The notes under the pieces were generated by a model that did no database searches, was not told the origin of the DNA, and saw nothing but the letters and a program-made list of their open reading frames with translations. A stretch of 64,000 nucleotides of DNA from Branchipolynoe longqiensis (Eukaryota > Annelida > Polychaeta > Phyllodocida > Polynoidae): assembly GCA_030323885.1 (NCBI GenBank), contig CM059192.1, positions 67,038,977 through 67,102,976 on the forward strand. Reading direction: 5' to 3'. The position numbers and the translations under genes were made by a program. Below, in pieces: positions 44,596 through 54,040 of this stretch. Within the stretch, counting starts at the first letter, position 1. Every line of letters starts with the position of its first letter.

Positions 44596-44776
44596 TACAG
44601 TAAAACCTCTCTAAATCGACCGGCCATGGGACCGACTTTAAGTGGTCCATTTAGGGAGGTGGTCGGTTTAGAGAGTTAAAATATCCTTGCAATGGTAATT
44701 TTGGGACCCAAATGAAGCGATCGATATAGGTGAGTGGTCGATCTGTGGGTGGGTCGGTATAGAGAGGTTTTACTGT
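44596..44776. mobile_element. Tigger/pogo-like MITE (15076 family)
   Basis: TACAGTAAAACCTCTCTAAA at the left and TATAGAGAGGTTTTACTGTA at the right, near-perfect inverted ends with TA outermost. Confidence 0.85.
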
Positions 44777-44921
44777 ACATATCAAAGGCGTGTAATACCA
44801 GGTGTATTTATTAAAGGTACCTTCAAAACGAGGATCAGAATGATGCGTGAATTGTTACACGCATGCGCATGTAATCGTCTTTGAATGACGTCACATATAT
44901 GTGCACATATATGACGGGATG

Positions 44922-45065
44922 GCCAAATGAGTTAGAGCGTCCGTCTCCCATGTTGGTAGATTGTGGGTTCGAATCCTGGTCGAGTCAAACCAACGACTTA
45001 AAAATTGATACTTGTCGCTTCCTAGCCAGACTCTCGGCATTATTAGGACAGGACAAGGGGCAGTG
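44922..45065 (+). mobile_element. SINE-A copy, plus, 3'-truncated
   Basis: Good head (GACGGGATGGCCAAATGAGT, box B GGGTTCGAATCC) and start of body, ending at ACAGGACAAGGGG. Confidence 0.85.
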
Positions 45066-45180
45066 GAATGAGAAAGACCAGTCGTCTGCGACTGAAATTT
45101 CCCCCGCTTAATCAACTAATGTACCAAAAAAATTGAAATGAGTAAAAAGAGCCAGCTGTCCATATTTAACACTTTGGCAT

Positions 45181-45606
45181 AATTTACAACGCGAACAAGG
45201 AGCCTGTGATATGGACATTTTATTAAACAAGGTTGATATATATAGTAAGTACAGTAGAGAGGTAGAAGTTAGGATCTGGTGTGATTGTTCGACTCAGGCC
45301 CTCAACCCCACACGTTTGAATGTTTGTTTGTTGAAGGGTTGGGTGGGGGGCTGAGTTGAGGTGGTGAGTTGCTCGTCGGGCTGCCGGAGTGGAAGTGATG
45401 TATGGAGGTTCCCAGCAGTCCGAGGATGGGTCCCGTGATGTCAGAGTCTCGCGAGAGGGGGATCATGATGTCAGAGTCTCAGGAGTGGCTGGTTCCGGAC
45501 AAGACCGGTAGGTAGGCCGTGGGGAGGATTCAAACCCAGGTGGAGCCACCGTAAGGCTCCCTGTTCGCGCGCAAATTACCCATGTTGGCGAACCACCATG
45601 AACAAT
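45181..45606 (-). mobile_element. Short non-coding element sharing termini with the Ngaro/PAT-type element
   Basis: The left end AATTTACAACGCGAACAAGG is inverted at the right as CCTGTTCGCGCGCAAATT. The right end goes on ACCCATGTTGGCGAACCACC then ATGAACAAT, the same frame as the end of repeat A. TTTATT at 45219 gives AATAAA on minus 38 bp from the left end. The middle has a tandem of ATGTCAGAGTCTC. No coding frame. Confidence 0.5.
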
Positions 45607-45724
45607 ACACATGTTCCGAATTCGACTGGTCCCTCGGGAAAGACGAAGTTGCGACTCAGCACAATGGGTCGCACCCTCACACACAAAGTGATATGCTACA
45701 GTCATGGGGGTGGGGGTGGAAATA

Positions 45725-45830
45725 GGAAATATTGCTCCTGGAGCAGGATTCTACCCACATCTCTTGCATTCCTGGCTAGTGTGCTAACCATTTCACCACC
45801 TAGGCTCCCTCATATCATCATCCTATCCAC
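45725..45830 (-). mobile_element. SINE-B tRNA-like module, minus
   Basis: Complement of the SINE-B module: GGAAATATTGCTCC, ATCTCTTGCATTCC, GTGTGCTAACCATTTCACCA, CCTAGGCTCCCT. Confidence 0.75.
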
Positions 45831-45984
45831 CCACACACCTGTTTATGTGGCTAATAGCCTGAAAGGTCAGTGTAGACTACTACACTATCAAATGCAAAAA
45901 AAAAGATATATTCTAGGATAATTCCACTGAAATGTACATTAGACAAGAAAAAGTATGGTAACAATCCTACCAAGTTTGCTTAGG

Positions 45985-47131
45985 ACGAGCCTATTCGCAG
46001 AGCTGTGCTGCTCTGCGAATTAGCACAGGAATGATTATTATTCGCAGAGCTGTGTTGCTCTGCGAATTAGCACAAGAATGATTATTATTCGCAGAGCTGT
46101 GTTGCTCTGCGAATTAGCACAAGAATGATTATTATTCGCAGAGCTGCGTTGCTCTTCGAATTAGCACAAGAATGATTATTATTCGCAGAGCTGTGCTGCT
46201 CTGCGAATTAGCACAAGAATGATTATTATTCGCAGAGCTGCACTGCTCTGCGAATTAGCACAAGAATGATTATTATTCGCAGAGCTGTGTTGCTCTTCGA
46301 ATTAGCACAAGAATGATTATTATCCACAGAGCTGTGCTGCTCTGCGAATTAGCACAAGAATGATTATTATTTGCAGAGCTGTGTTGCTCTTCGAATTAGC
46401 ACAAGAATGATTATTATTCGCAGAGCTGTGCTGCTCTGCGAATTAGCACAAGAATGATTATTATTCGCAGAGCTGCGCTGCTCTGTTAATTAGCACAAGA
46501 ATGATTATTATTCGCAGAGCTGCACTGCTCTGCGAATTAGCACAGAATGGTTATTATTCACAGAGCTGTGCTGCTCTGTGAATTAGCACAAGAATGATTA
46601 TTATTCACAGAGCTGTGCTGCTCTGTGAATTAGCACAAAAATGATTATTATTCGCAGAGCTGCACTGCTATGTGAATTAGCACAAGAATGATTATTATTC
46701 GCAGAGCTGCGCTGCTCTTCGAATTAGCACAAGAATGATTATTATTCACAGAGCTGCACTGCTCTGCGAATTAGCACAAGAATGATTATTATTCACAGAG
46801 CTGTGCTGCTCTGCGAATTAGCACAAGAATGATTATTATTCACAGAGCTGCGCTGCTTTGCGACTTAGCACAAGAATGATTATTCTTCACAGAGCTGTGC
46901 TGCTCTGCAAATTAGCACAAGAATGATTATTATTCACAGAGCTGCGCTGCTCTGCAAATTAGCACAAGAATGATTATTATTCACAGAGCTGCGCTGCTCT
47001 GTGAATTAGCACAAGAATGATTATTATTCACAGAGCTGCATTGCTCTGCGAATTAGCACAAGAATGATTATTATTCACAGAGCTGCGTTGCTCTTCGAAT
47101 TAGCACAAGAATAATTATTATTCGCAGAGCT
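45985..47131 (+). repeat. 47-bp satellite with a hairpin in each unit
   Basis: About 24 units of GAATTAGCACAAGAATGATT + ATTATTCGCAGAGCTGTGTTGCTCTGC. Each unit can fold TTCGCAGAGC on GCTCTGCGAA around a 6-nt loop. Some copies have A in the left arm paired by T in the right arm (TTCACAGAGC with GCTCTGTGAA at about 46558, 46605 and 46980). Single hairpin-like relatives lie at 47587-47640. Confidence 0.95.
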
Positions 47132-47694
47132 GCTTTCACAATGATTGACACTCACTTGGCATTTTAAATTTTAGCACTATTTTTCTATGTCATGCTCATA
47201 AATAACAGAATTTGATCTTAGCAGTGAATAGTCGATCTGTCCTTTCAGTTGATGGTTTTTGTTTGATTAATGTCCACAATGTTGATAGTTACTGCCGCTC
47301 ACCTGCTGTTTTCAATTTTAGCACTCTCATTATTATTAAGTCACGCTCAGGAAAAACTGAATTTGATTGGAGCAGTGAATAGTCTTGCTCATAATTAACA
47401 AAATTTGGTCTGAAGCAGGGGGGGGATATTGAGGATAAAACAGCCTGAAAATGTTGACAACTTTAGACGATCCTTTACATCCAAAAAAAAAGCCAAAATA
47501 ATTCTGCACATGTGTATTTCATGCTCAGTAAAATGATGCACATGCGCATGTGTAGTAAAATGATGCATGCTGATTGGTTGGTTGCAGCTCTGCGACTTAG
47601 AATATTGGTGGTTCTTATTCGCAGGGCAGCTCTGCGAATAGCCAGTGCAGTTTGGTTATTGGGTGGCATGTGGTTATTGGAGCCGAATGAGTTT
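47132..47694. other. Flank of the 47-bp satellite with its own duplication
   Basis: 47160-47240 and 47308-47386 are diverged copies (ATTTTAGCACT, GAATTTGAT, GCAGTGAATAGTC). 47581-47645 contains GCAGCTCTGCGA and CGCAGGGCAGCTCTGCGAAT, like the satellite hairpin. No gene. Confidence 0.5.
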
Positions 47695-48139
47695 AAAGGC
47701 TCCGTCACACCTCACCGGATTGGGGAAACGGAAAGAACCCGAACAAAGTCCGTTGCTATCTGGCATAGACCGGTTTGTGTCCATTGCATATCCGTTGCAT
47801 ATCCGTTGATATCCATCCTGATCCATTAAAAGTTTTGAACATGCACAAAACTTGGGACAGATGCCGCCGAATTGATGTCTACGGTTCTTGTCCAGTTTGA
47901 GTTCTTTTAGCCCGCTTATTGTCCGTTGGCTATCCGTTCATGTACATTTCATCTCAGTTTCATGTCCGTTTCATGTCCGTTTCATGTCTGTTTCATGTCT
48001 GTTCGTCCAGCGGCCTTTGACCTGATATCGCAACATTTTGACACATTTTAATACATTTTGATACTTATCACGCCCGAACACCACCGGACTATAAAATCCT
48101 GTTCATTGCTCAATCCGGCATAGTGTGACAGGCACTTAA
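47695..48139. mobile_element. MITE, copy of the 10598 family
   Basis: Left GGCTCCGTCACACCTCACCG, right GTGTGACAGGCACTTA; interior shares GACATGAAA-type tandem (here TTTCATGTCCG) with the other copy, in opposite orientation. Confidence 0.75.
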
Positions 48140-48192
48140 TGGATTGGCCAACAGGGAAGGATATGACTGGGAGCGATACCAGGGGGAGTATC

Positions 48193-48508
48193 GGACGCGG
48201 TGGCCGAATCGGTAGAGCGCAGGCCTCCCGTGCGGAAGGTCGCGAGTTCAATTCCCGGTCGACTCAAACCAATGACTTACAAAATTGATACTTGTCGCTT
48301 CCTAGCCATTACTAGGAGAGGGCAAGGACTGGTTGGCTCTGTGTGAGGATAATGTGACAGGGTGGGATATCGGGTCATGGTGCTGGTGGCCTGGTCTCCC
48401 AGTCCCAGTTGGGCAGTACTATAAAGTCACCATGAGCGCACACTGTCACAAGTCGGTACCCATCCTGATATGAATTTAGATGTTGCCAGGACGTAAAACC
48501 CCAAACCT
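48193..48508 (+). mobile_element. SINE-A copy, plus, best example
   Basis: Box A TGGCCGAATCGGTAGAGC, box B GAGTTCAATTCCC, complete body, tail CGTAAAACCCCAAACC. Confidence 0.92.
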
Positions 48509-48867
48509 ATCATGGGGGGAGGGGGTTGGGGAAGTAATGTGGGTGGAAATGAGGCTCGCCTCGTTATCGTTGGGTGCCGTGCCACGTCACGCGTGTCAGG
48601 CTCGTCACGCATGGCTGCACACCGTCACATCGGGCTCATGCTGAGTAGCGGCCCACGGAGCACACAAACCTAGAATATGGGGATGGGTGGGTGCGGGTGG
48701 GGGGATGAAAATAAAAAACCCAACAATTTAATAATGACAACCCTCTCAATACCCAGATTGCATATATATTGAATATCAATAAGATGCATAGTTTCAGTGA
48801 GAGTTGACCACCGGAATCAAGTGTGCCACATGTAAATCGCATACAATATGTACCGGAAGATGTATGC
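48509..48867. other. Unassigned stretch
   Basis: A GTCACGC/CGTCACG-rich patch at 48580-48625; no gene. Confidence 0.35.
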
Positions 48868-49201
48868 AATATGTGGCCGAATTGGTTAGAACACAGGCTT
48901 TTCGTGCCGAAGTTCGGGAGGTCGAATCCCAGCCGAGTCAAACCAATGACTTATCAAATTGATACTTGTCACTACTGAGCCAGGCGCTCGGCATTAATAG
49001 GATAGGACAAGGACTGGTTAGCACAGTATCGGGATAATGTGACTGTGTGGGATATCAGGTCATGGTGCTGGCAACCTGGTCTCCCAGTGGGGCAGCACTA
49101 TAAAGTCACTATGAGTGTGCACTATCACAAGTCGGTACCCGTCCTGCTATGACTTTAAACGTTGCTAGGTGATAAAACAACAACAAACCAACAAACAAAC
49201 C
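48868..49201 (+). mobile_element. SINE-A copy, plus, full length
   Basis: Head ATGTGGCCGAATTGGTTAGA, box B GGTCGAATCCC, body, tail AACAACAAACCAACAAAC. Confidence 0.9.
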
Positions 49202-49296
49202 CGTATTGTTGAGATTGGAAAGGCAGTCAGGAGGGGAGAAGAAGGGGGGTGGGGGGGGGGCAATAGGCTCCAGCCCAAATAATATTCGCTCAACAT

Positions 49297-49772
49297 TTTA
49301 AGCTAAGATTCCATATGCACAGTATGCGGAATGCTCCAAATTTGTGAAGGAAAGTCAAAGTTGTCGGTTTCTTGTGGCAAATGGAGCAGCATTCACGGTT
49401 GCATTCGCACCGATCGGTCCACTTTCCGGATTTGCATTTACACATTCGCATTCGCATTCGCATTCGCATTCGCATCCAGACACATGGAAGCACCACTGTG
49501 CGTTTACATGATTTTCCAGTTTTTGTCGCATTCGCATACCGCATACTGTATACTACGTATTGTAAAACCTCTCTAACCGACCACATCCACAGATCAACCA
49601 CTCCCCTATATCGATCGCTTTATTTGGGTCCCAAACGATCACCCATACAATATCATTGTAACGATAACAAAACACTCCCTAAACCGACCACCTTCCTAAA
49701 TGGACCATTTAAATTCGTCCCAAGGTCGGTCGGTTTAGAGAGGTTTTACTGTATATGGAATCTTAGCTTTAT
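49297..49772. mobile_element. MITE of the 20347 family, interrupted
   Basis: Left AAGCTAAGATTCCATATGCA, right TATGGAATCTTAGCTT. CATTCGCATTCGCATTCG repeats in the right arm. 49560-49751 is an inserted Tigger-like MITE. Confidence 0.8.
49560..49751. mobile_element. Tigger/pogo-like MITE inserted in another MITE
   Basis: TTGTAAAACCTCTCTAACCG to GGTTTAGAGAGGTTTTACTG with TA on both sides; removing it rejoins the host MITE end. Confidence 0.82.
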
Positions 49773-49784
49773 ACCATACACATT

Positions 49785-49930
49785 GGATCGTGGGTTCAAA
49801 CCCTGGTCGAGTCAAACCAATGACTTACAAATTGATACTTGTCGCTTCCTAGTCAGGCGTTCGGCATTGTTAGGATAGGGCAAGGACTGGTTGGCTCAGT
49901 GTCAGGATTATGTGACTGAGTGGGATATCT
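49785..49930 (+). mobile_element. SINE-A fragment, plus
   Basis: From GATCGTGGGTTCAAACCCTG to GACTGAGTGGGATATC. Confidence 0.85.
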
Positions 49931-50012
49931 GATTCATAGACATACTAAAGAGGTAATGAGACTCTGTGTGGCCAGAAGGTAAGGTCATGGTGATAGGTCA
50001 CTAGTAGGTGAA

Positions 50013-50747
50013 CAGGGCCTGTATGCAGGAGATGGTGGTAGCGGGTTTTGGTGTTACAGCCTATTACCGGGTAGCTATCGCCGACGTCGAGAACTGTGTC
50101 AAGTCGTATGCAGGAGCCCGTAACACTTTGATTATAGCTACCCATGCATTTATTTATAGATTTGGGAAATCCCTCTGCGTCTGTACCCATATATTACGCT
50201 TAGATATGTTCAATGCGGCCGTGTTTGGCGGAGTTTCATGCGCAATAAGTGAGGTTTTGTCTATTTGGCCCTGGGTTCGAAGCGTTGTTGGGGCTGCCGG
50301 CGCATTGGCGGCGATATTAATAGTTATATTTTCGAATCGACGAACGTAAAGTAAACAAATCGCCGCCGCCGCATCGACGTCACTTTCCATACTGGCGGCG
50401 ACGCCGGCGGTTGCTTGCATTCGTCGATTCAACAATATTAATATCGCCGTCTTTGCAGCGGCGGCGTTGATATTGCTTCGAATTTGGGGTTGATTTGGTG
50501 GGGTTTCGCTTGTTGCGTGTGTAATTCTGTTAAATATGACAGCATTGAATAGATTTGGGCCTAATGAACTCGCTATACCTCCTATCTATCAGGGGTAGGT
50601 TAACACCGGATAAGGTTTTGGTGTTAGGCCTATCACCGCCTCGTGCATACAATTTTTCGCCCCTACCCGGGAAATTCCCTACTACCACCTTTTTGGCTGG
50701 CTACTACCGAATACCACCGACTCCTGCATACGGGCCCTGGAGTTGAT
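50013..50747. mobile_element. Inverted-end element with a large GC-rich hairpin
   Basis: Ends: AGGGCCTGTATGCAGGAG on the left and the complement of CTCCTGCATACGGGCCCT on the right. Inside, 50299-50345 and 50415-50470 are inverted arms sharing GGCGATATTAATA and ATCGACGAA around a CGCCGCCGCC core. A 113-codon frame on plus crosses one arm and shows no domain, so I treat it as non-coding. Confidence 0.65.
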
Positions 50748-50929
50748 GCCAATAAAGCACAACTTCTTCACTGTCAATCTTGCGTGACTTGTCTTCCCTT
50801 TCTTCCTTATGAGTTTGTTTAAGAGGGGCATCAGGTGTGAACTGACAGACAGTTGTCAGAACGCATCTGGGAAGAGTTTGTGGTATTATCTGGGGCTCTG
50901 ATGGCTGGGGCATCCAGTAATATTATACA

Positions 50930-51210
50930 TGGGTTTGAACATTGGTCGAGTCAAATCAATGACGTAAAAATTTATACTTATCGTTTCTTAGCCAGGGATT
51001 CGGCATTATTAGGATAGGGCTAGGACTGGTTGGCTCAGTGTCAGTAAAATGTGACTGATTGGGACATCAGGTCATGGTGCTGGCAGCCTGGTCTCCCAGT
51101 GGGGCAGCACTATAAAGTTCCTATGAGTGTGCACTGTTGCAAGTCAGTACCCGTCTTGATATGACTAAAACGAGAGACGGACGCTCAACTCATTCGGCCA
51201 TCCTGTCTGG
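50930..51210 (+). mobile_element. Chimeric SINE-A: plus body joined to a minus head
   Basis: Plus body from GGGTTTGAACATTGGTCGAG to CCGTCTTGATATGACT, directly followed by ACGGACGCTCAACTCATTCG and GCCATCC, which is a head in the opposite direction. Confidence 0.7.
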
Positions 51211-52020
51211 TCGCAATGAAAAAGAAATTGCAACTAATATTGCATATATCAACAAATCTGTTTTAAAAGAATTAAACGTAAAGTACTTACTTCCCCACCC
51301 CCACCCCCCAAAAAGATTACTAAGCGGTGTGCATTGCATGTGTGCATTTTTTGCCTAGGTGGCATTTATCCTCAAGAAATCGAAATGGCGCGGTTGGAAG
51401 GACGCCTTGCTGAATGGTAAACAGGTTAATGCCATTGACAGTAATTTCAGGGCAACAACAACACCGGCGCGTCGCACGGGTATACACAAAGCCATGTGTA
51501 CACACACAGAGGCCGTAACCGATCAACACGACCCGGGCGACTCGGGTCACCCGAGTCGTCTGAATCTCAAATAGAACACCGCAAGTGGAGTCGACAAATA
51601 CACGTGCCAGTGTGCAAAACGACCCGACCCGAGTAACCCACCTCTTGGCTGGGGTGGCTAGGAGCGATGATGTCACATTTGTGCTGGTACCATCCTGCAG
51701 GATAACAGCCACTGGTACCAGTCATAATGAAATGGAAATATAACTAAACTATGCCATCATAAAACAATTTAAATCATATTTTGGTGTAGTTATATCAGTT
51801 ATTAAAAAAAAAAAAAGTTTTGGATTAAGCCAGCATTTTTTCCACCCCGAGCGTGGAGAAGCGTATTCGATTATTCGACCTGAGTCTGTATGTAGGATGT
51901 GTGCATGCGCCAAAAAGTGGCTCAGGTGACCCTAGTTGATTAATCGAATACGACCAGGGAGTTAGGCAGCCTGCCCATGCTCATAACTGACTCTATCCAA
52001 CTACCCGAGTCGCACTACGT
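51211..52020. other. Unassigned stretch
   Basis: 51538-51558 is a perfect hairpin (CGACTCGGGT, C, ACCCGAGTCG) in a region rich in ACCCGA. An A-run at 51808-51820. No gene. Confidence 0.4.
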
Positions 52021-52212
52021 TTGTTTGTTGTTGTTTACGTCCTAGCAAACATTATCCTGACACTTAGCGAACCAGTCCTTGCCCTATCCTAGTAATACCG
52101 AGCGCCAGGCTAGGTAGTGACAGGAATAAATTGTGTAAGTCATTGGATTGACTTGACCTGGAATCGAACTCCCGACCTTCCGAACGGGAGCTTGCGCTCT
52201 ACCGATTGCTCC
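52021..52212 (-). mobile_element. SINE-A copy, minus, with internal deletion
   Basis: Tail TTTGTTGTTGTTTACGTCCT joins straight to the ATTATCCTGACACTTAGC part; head present to GCGCTCTACCGATTG. Confidence 0.82.
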
Positions 52213-52429
52213 ACTCAGACCGGTTCCCAGGATACAGCGCAACCTGACAGCGGCTGTACGTCCAAAGCAGGTCACCATGGTTACAGGTAGAGATGGGCAG
52301 CCGTAGATGCGTGGTGCATATGTTCAGCTTGTACACTTTCACCCTAACACTAGTACTAGTAACAGGTATGACCAAGGAATCAATGACGTATTACATCAAG
52401 TCAAAGAACTAACTTCCATTCCACCAGCC

Positions 52430-53300
52430 CGACTGGGCGTGCTGGCCTAATCGGTGCAGCGGAGCCCTCGCGTCTGGAAGGTCGGGAGTTCGGATCCCAG
52501 TCGAGTCAAACCATCATCATCATCATGCTGTCGATCGCGATGCGACAAAGACTGCTTTCATTACTTGACTGTCACTCTCCATTCAGCTCTCTGCTGTGAG
52601 AGTGATGTCCATGAGTCGGTCTTAATGTCTCTCAGCTTCAGGTTTCTCTTGACGGTATCCTTGAACCGGAGACGAGGACACCCTCTCTCTTTCTGTAACC
52701 AGAAGACAGTTGAGAATAGAGGATCTGCTTTGGTAGCCTGTCTGATTACATCCAGTCCACCGGAGATTCTTTTTGATCAGAAGATCTTCCATAGAGGGCA
52801 GTCCTGTCCGTTCGAGTATTTCCTTAGTTGTCACTTTGTCATTCCAGGTTAGCCTCATGATTGAACGCAGATGTCGCATCATGAAGGCATGCAGCTTTTT
52901 CACCTGTCGTCTGTACACTGTCCAGGCCTCGGCTCCGTATAGTAGGGTTGATAGCACAATTGCATGGTAGATCTTGCCTTTGACCCGCATGGACACATGG
53001 TGGTTGTTCCAGAGTCTCTGGCGTAGTCAGCCGAAAGATGCGCTAGCCTTGGCCATCCTCTTCTGTATTTCAGCATCAAACCAATGACTTATGAAATTGA
53101 TACTTGTCACTTCCTAGCCTGGCGCTTGGCATTACTAGGATAGGGCAAGGTTAGCTCAATGTCAGGATAATGTGACTGAGTGAGATTGGGTCATGGTGCT
53201 GGCAGCCTGGTCTCCCAGTGGGGCAGTACTATAAAGTCGACATGGGTGCGCACTGTCACAATCCGGTACCCGTCCTGATATGACCTTAGAGGTTGGTTGG
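52430..53300 (+). mobile_element. SINE-A copy split by a LINE insertion
   Basis: Head 52430-52513 (GCTGGCCTAATCGGTGCAGC, box B GAGTTCGGATCC) and body/tail 53076-53300. The two parts overlap by TCAAACCA, duplicated on each side of the LINE. Confidence 0.88.
52514..53075 (-). pseudogene. 5'-truncated LINE inserted in a SINE, C-terminal RT part
   Basis: Minus-strand reading AEIQKRMAKASASFG, an in-frame TGA, LRQRLWNNHHVSMRVKGKIY, VLSTLLYGAEAWTVYRRQVK, MMRHLRSIMRLTWNDKVTTK, LPSMEDLLIKKNLRWTG, then a frameshift near 52745 after which matching sequence continues in another frame (TDSWTSLSQQRAEWR). This is the usual tail of RTE-like/related LINE proteins. The 3' end is an ATG tandem. Bounded by TCAAACCA at 52506-52513 and 53076-53083. 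Confidence 0.85.
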
Positions 53301-53390
53301 TTGTTGTAGTTCTGGCAATATGTAAGGTCATATCAGACATCTCTTAGATGTTGCCACAACGTAAAACTCCAACAACCAACCAACAAACCA

Positions 53391-53506
53391 CCCTGCTGGG
53401 GCAGCACTATAAAGTCGCTATGAGTGTGCACTGTCACAAGTCTGTACCCGTCCTGATATAACCTTAGATGTTGCTAGAACGTAAAACCACAACAAACAAA
53501 CAAACA
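53391..53506 (+). mobile_element. SINE-A body and tail fragment
   Basis: From GGGGCAGCACTATAAAGTCG to AACAAACAAACAAAC. An inverted pair of SINE-A tails (53285-53390) precedes it. Confidence 0.8.
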
Positions 53507-53835
53507 AGCTATGATTCTTATTGTAGCTTCAACCAATCCATCGATCAGTCTATTTGTGGAATTCAATTCATCCGTCATTTTGCTCAGCAGTTGGTTTTGA
53601 GATTCTACCATTTCTTTTAGATAAACTCATTAGATTGATCATCTATAATCTACCTTACTTCAGCTTGAGGTAACATTGATTTGAAATGGTTAACTTAGGA
53701 GATATTTTATGTGTCAGCATGCTAAATTAATTTGGGCATGCAGAAATGCTTAGCAATATGACGGACGAGCTCTCGCAAGATTCCACAAATAGACTGACTT
53801 ATTGATTGGTCGAAGCTATGGTAAGAATCATAGCT
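53507..53835. mobile_element. Foldback MITE whose loop is part of a TTAA-MITE
   Basis: Arms of about 88 bp: AGCTATGATTCTTATTGTAG at the left against the complement of CATGGTAAGAATCATAGCT-type sequence at the right, sharing CAGTCTATTTGTGGAAT and GTCCGTCAT. The loop (53595-53744) is the first half of a TTAA-MITE; its second half is at 53895-54037. Confidence 0.7.
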
Positions 53836-53894
53836 TTTTTGTTTGTTTGTTGTGGTTTTACGTTCTAGCAACATCTAAGGTTATTGGCATCATC

Positions 53895-54040
53895 CCCTTC
53901 AGCAGACTCAGTATTCCCTCTATGCAGCAACAACTACTTGCTTAATAAGTGCCAATATCTAAGTTGCAGATCTGGAATCAAATCTAGCTGAGTGTTTTGG
54001 TTTCGAAGTTTGATGCTTTGATCGGACTGTGCCTCTTTAA
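53895..54040 (-). mobile_element. TTAA-MITE second half, at the edge of the 25-bp satellite
   Basis: From CAGCAGACTCAGTATTCCCT to GATCGGACTGTGCCTCTTTA. The terminal GGACTGTGCCTCTTTAA becomes part of the satellite unit. Confidence 0.8.

Noticed and set aside
45985..47131. CRISPR-like array (regular palindromic repeats)
   Set aside because: Units are head to tail with no unique spacers, and the genome is eukaryotic.
48193..48265. Functional tRNA genes at the many box A/box B sites
   Set aside because: The sites head SINE bodies, and the anticodon arms do not pair properly.
50008..50349. 113-codon plus-strand frame with a hydrophobic C-terminus
   Set aside because: It crosses one arm of a hairpin element, has no homology I recognise, and no conserved start context.
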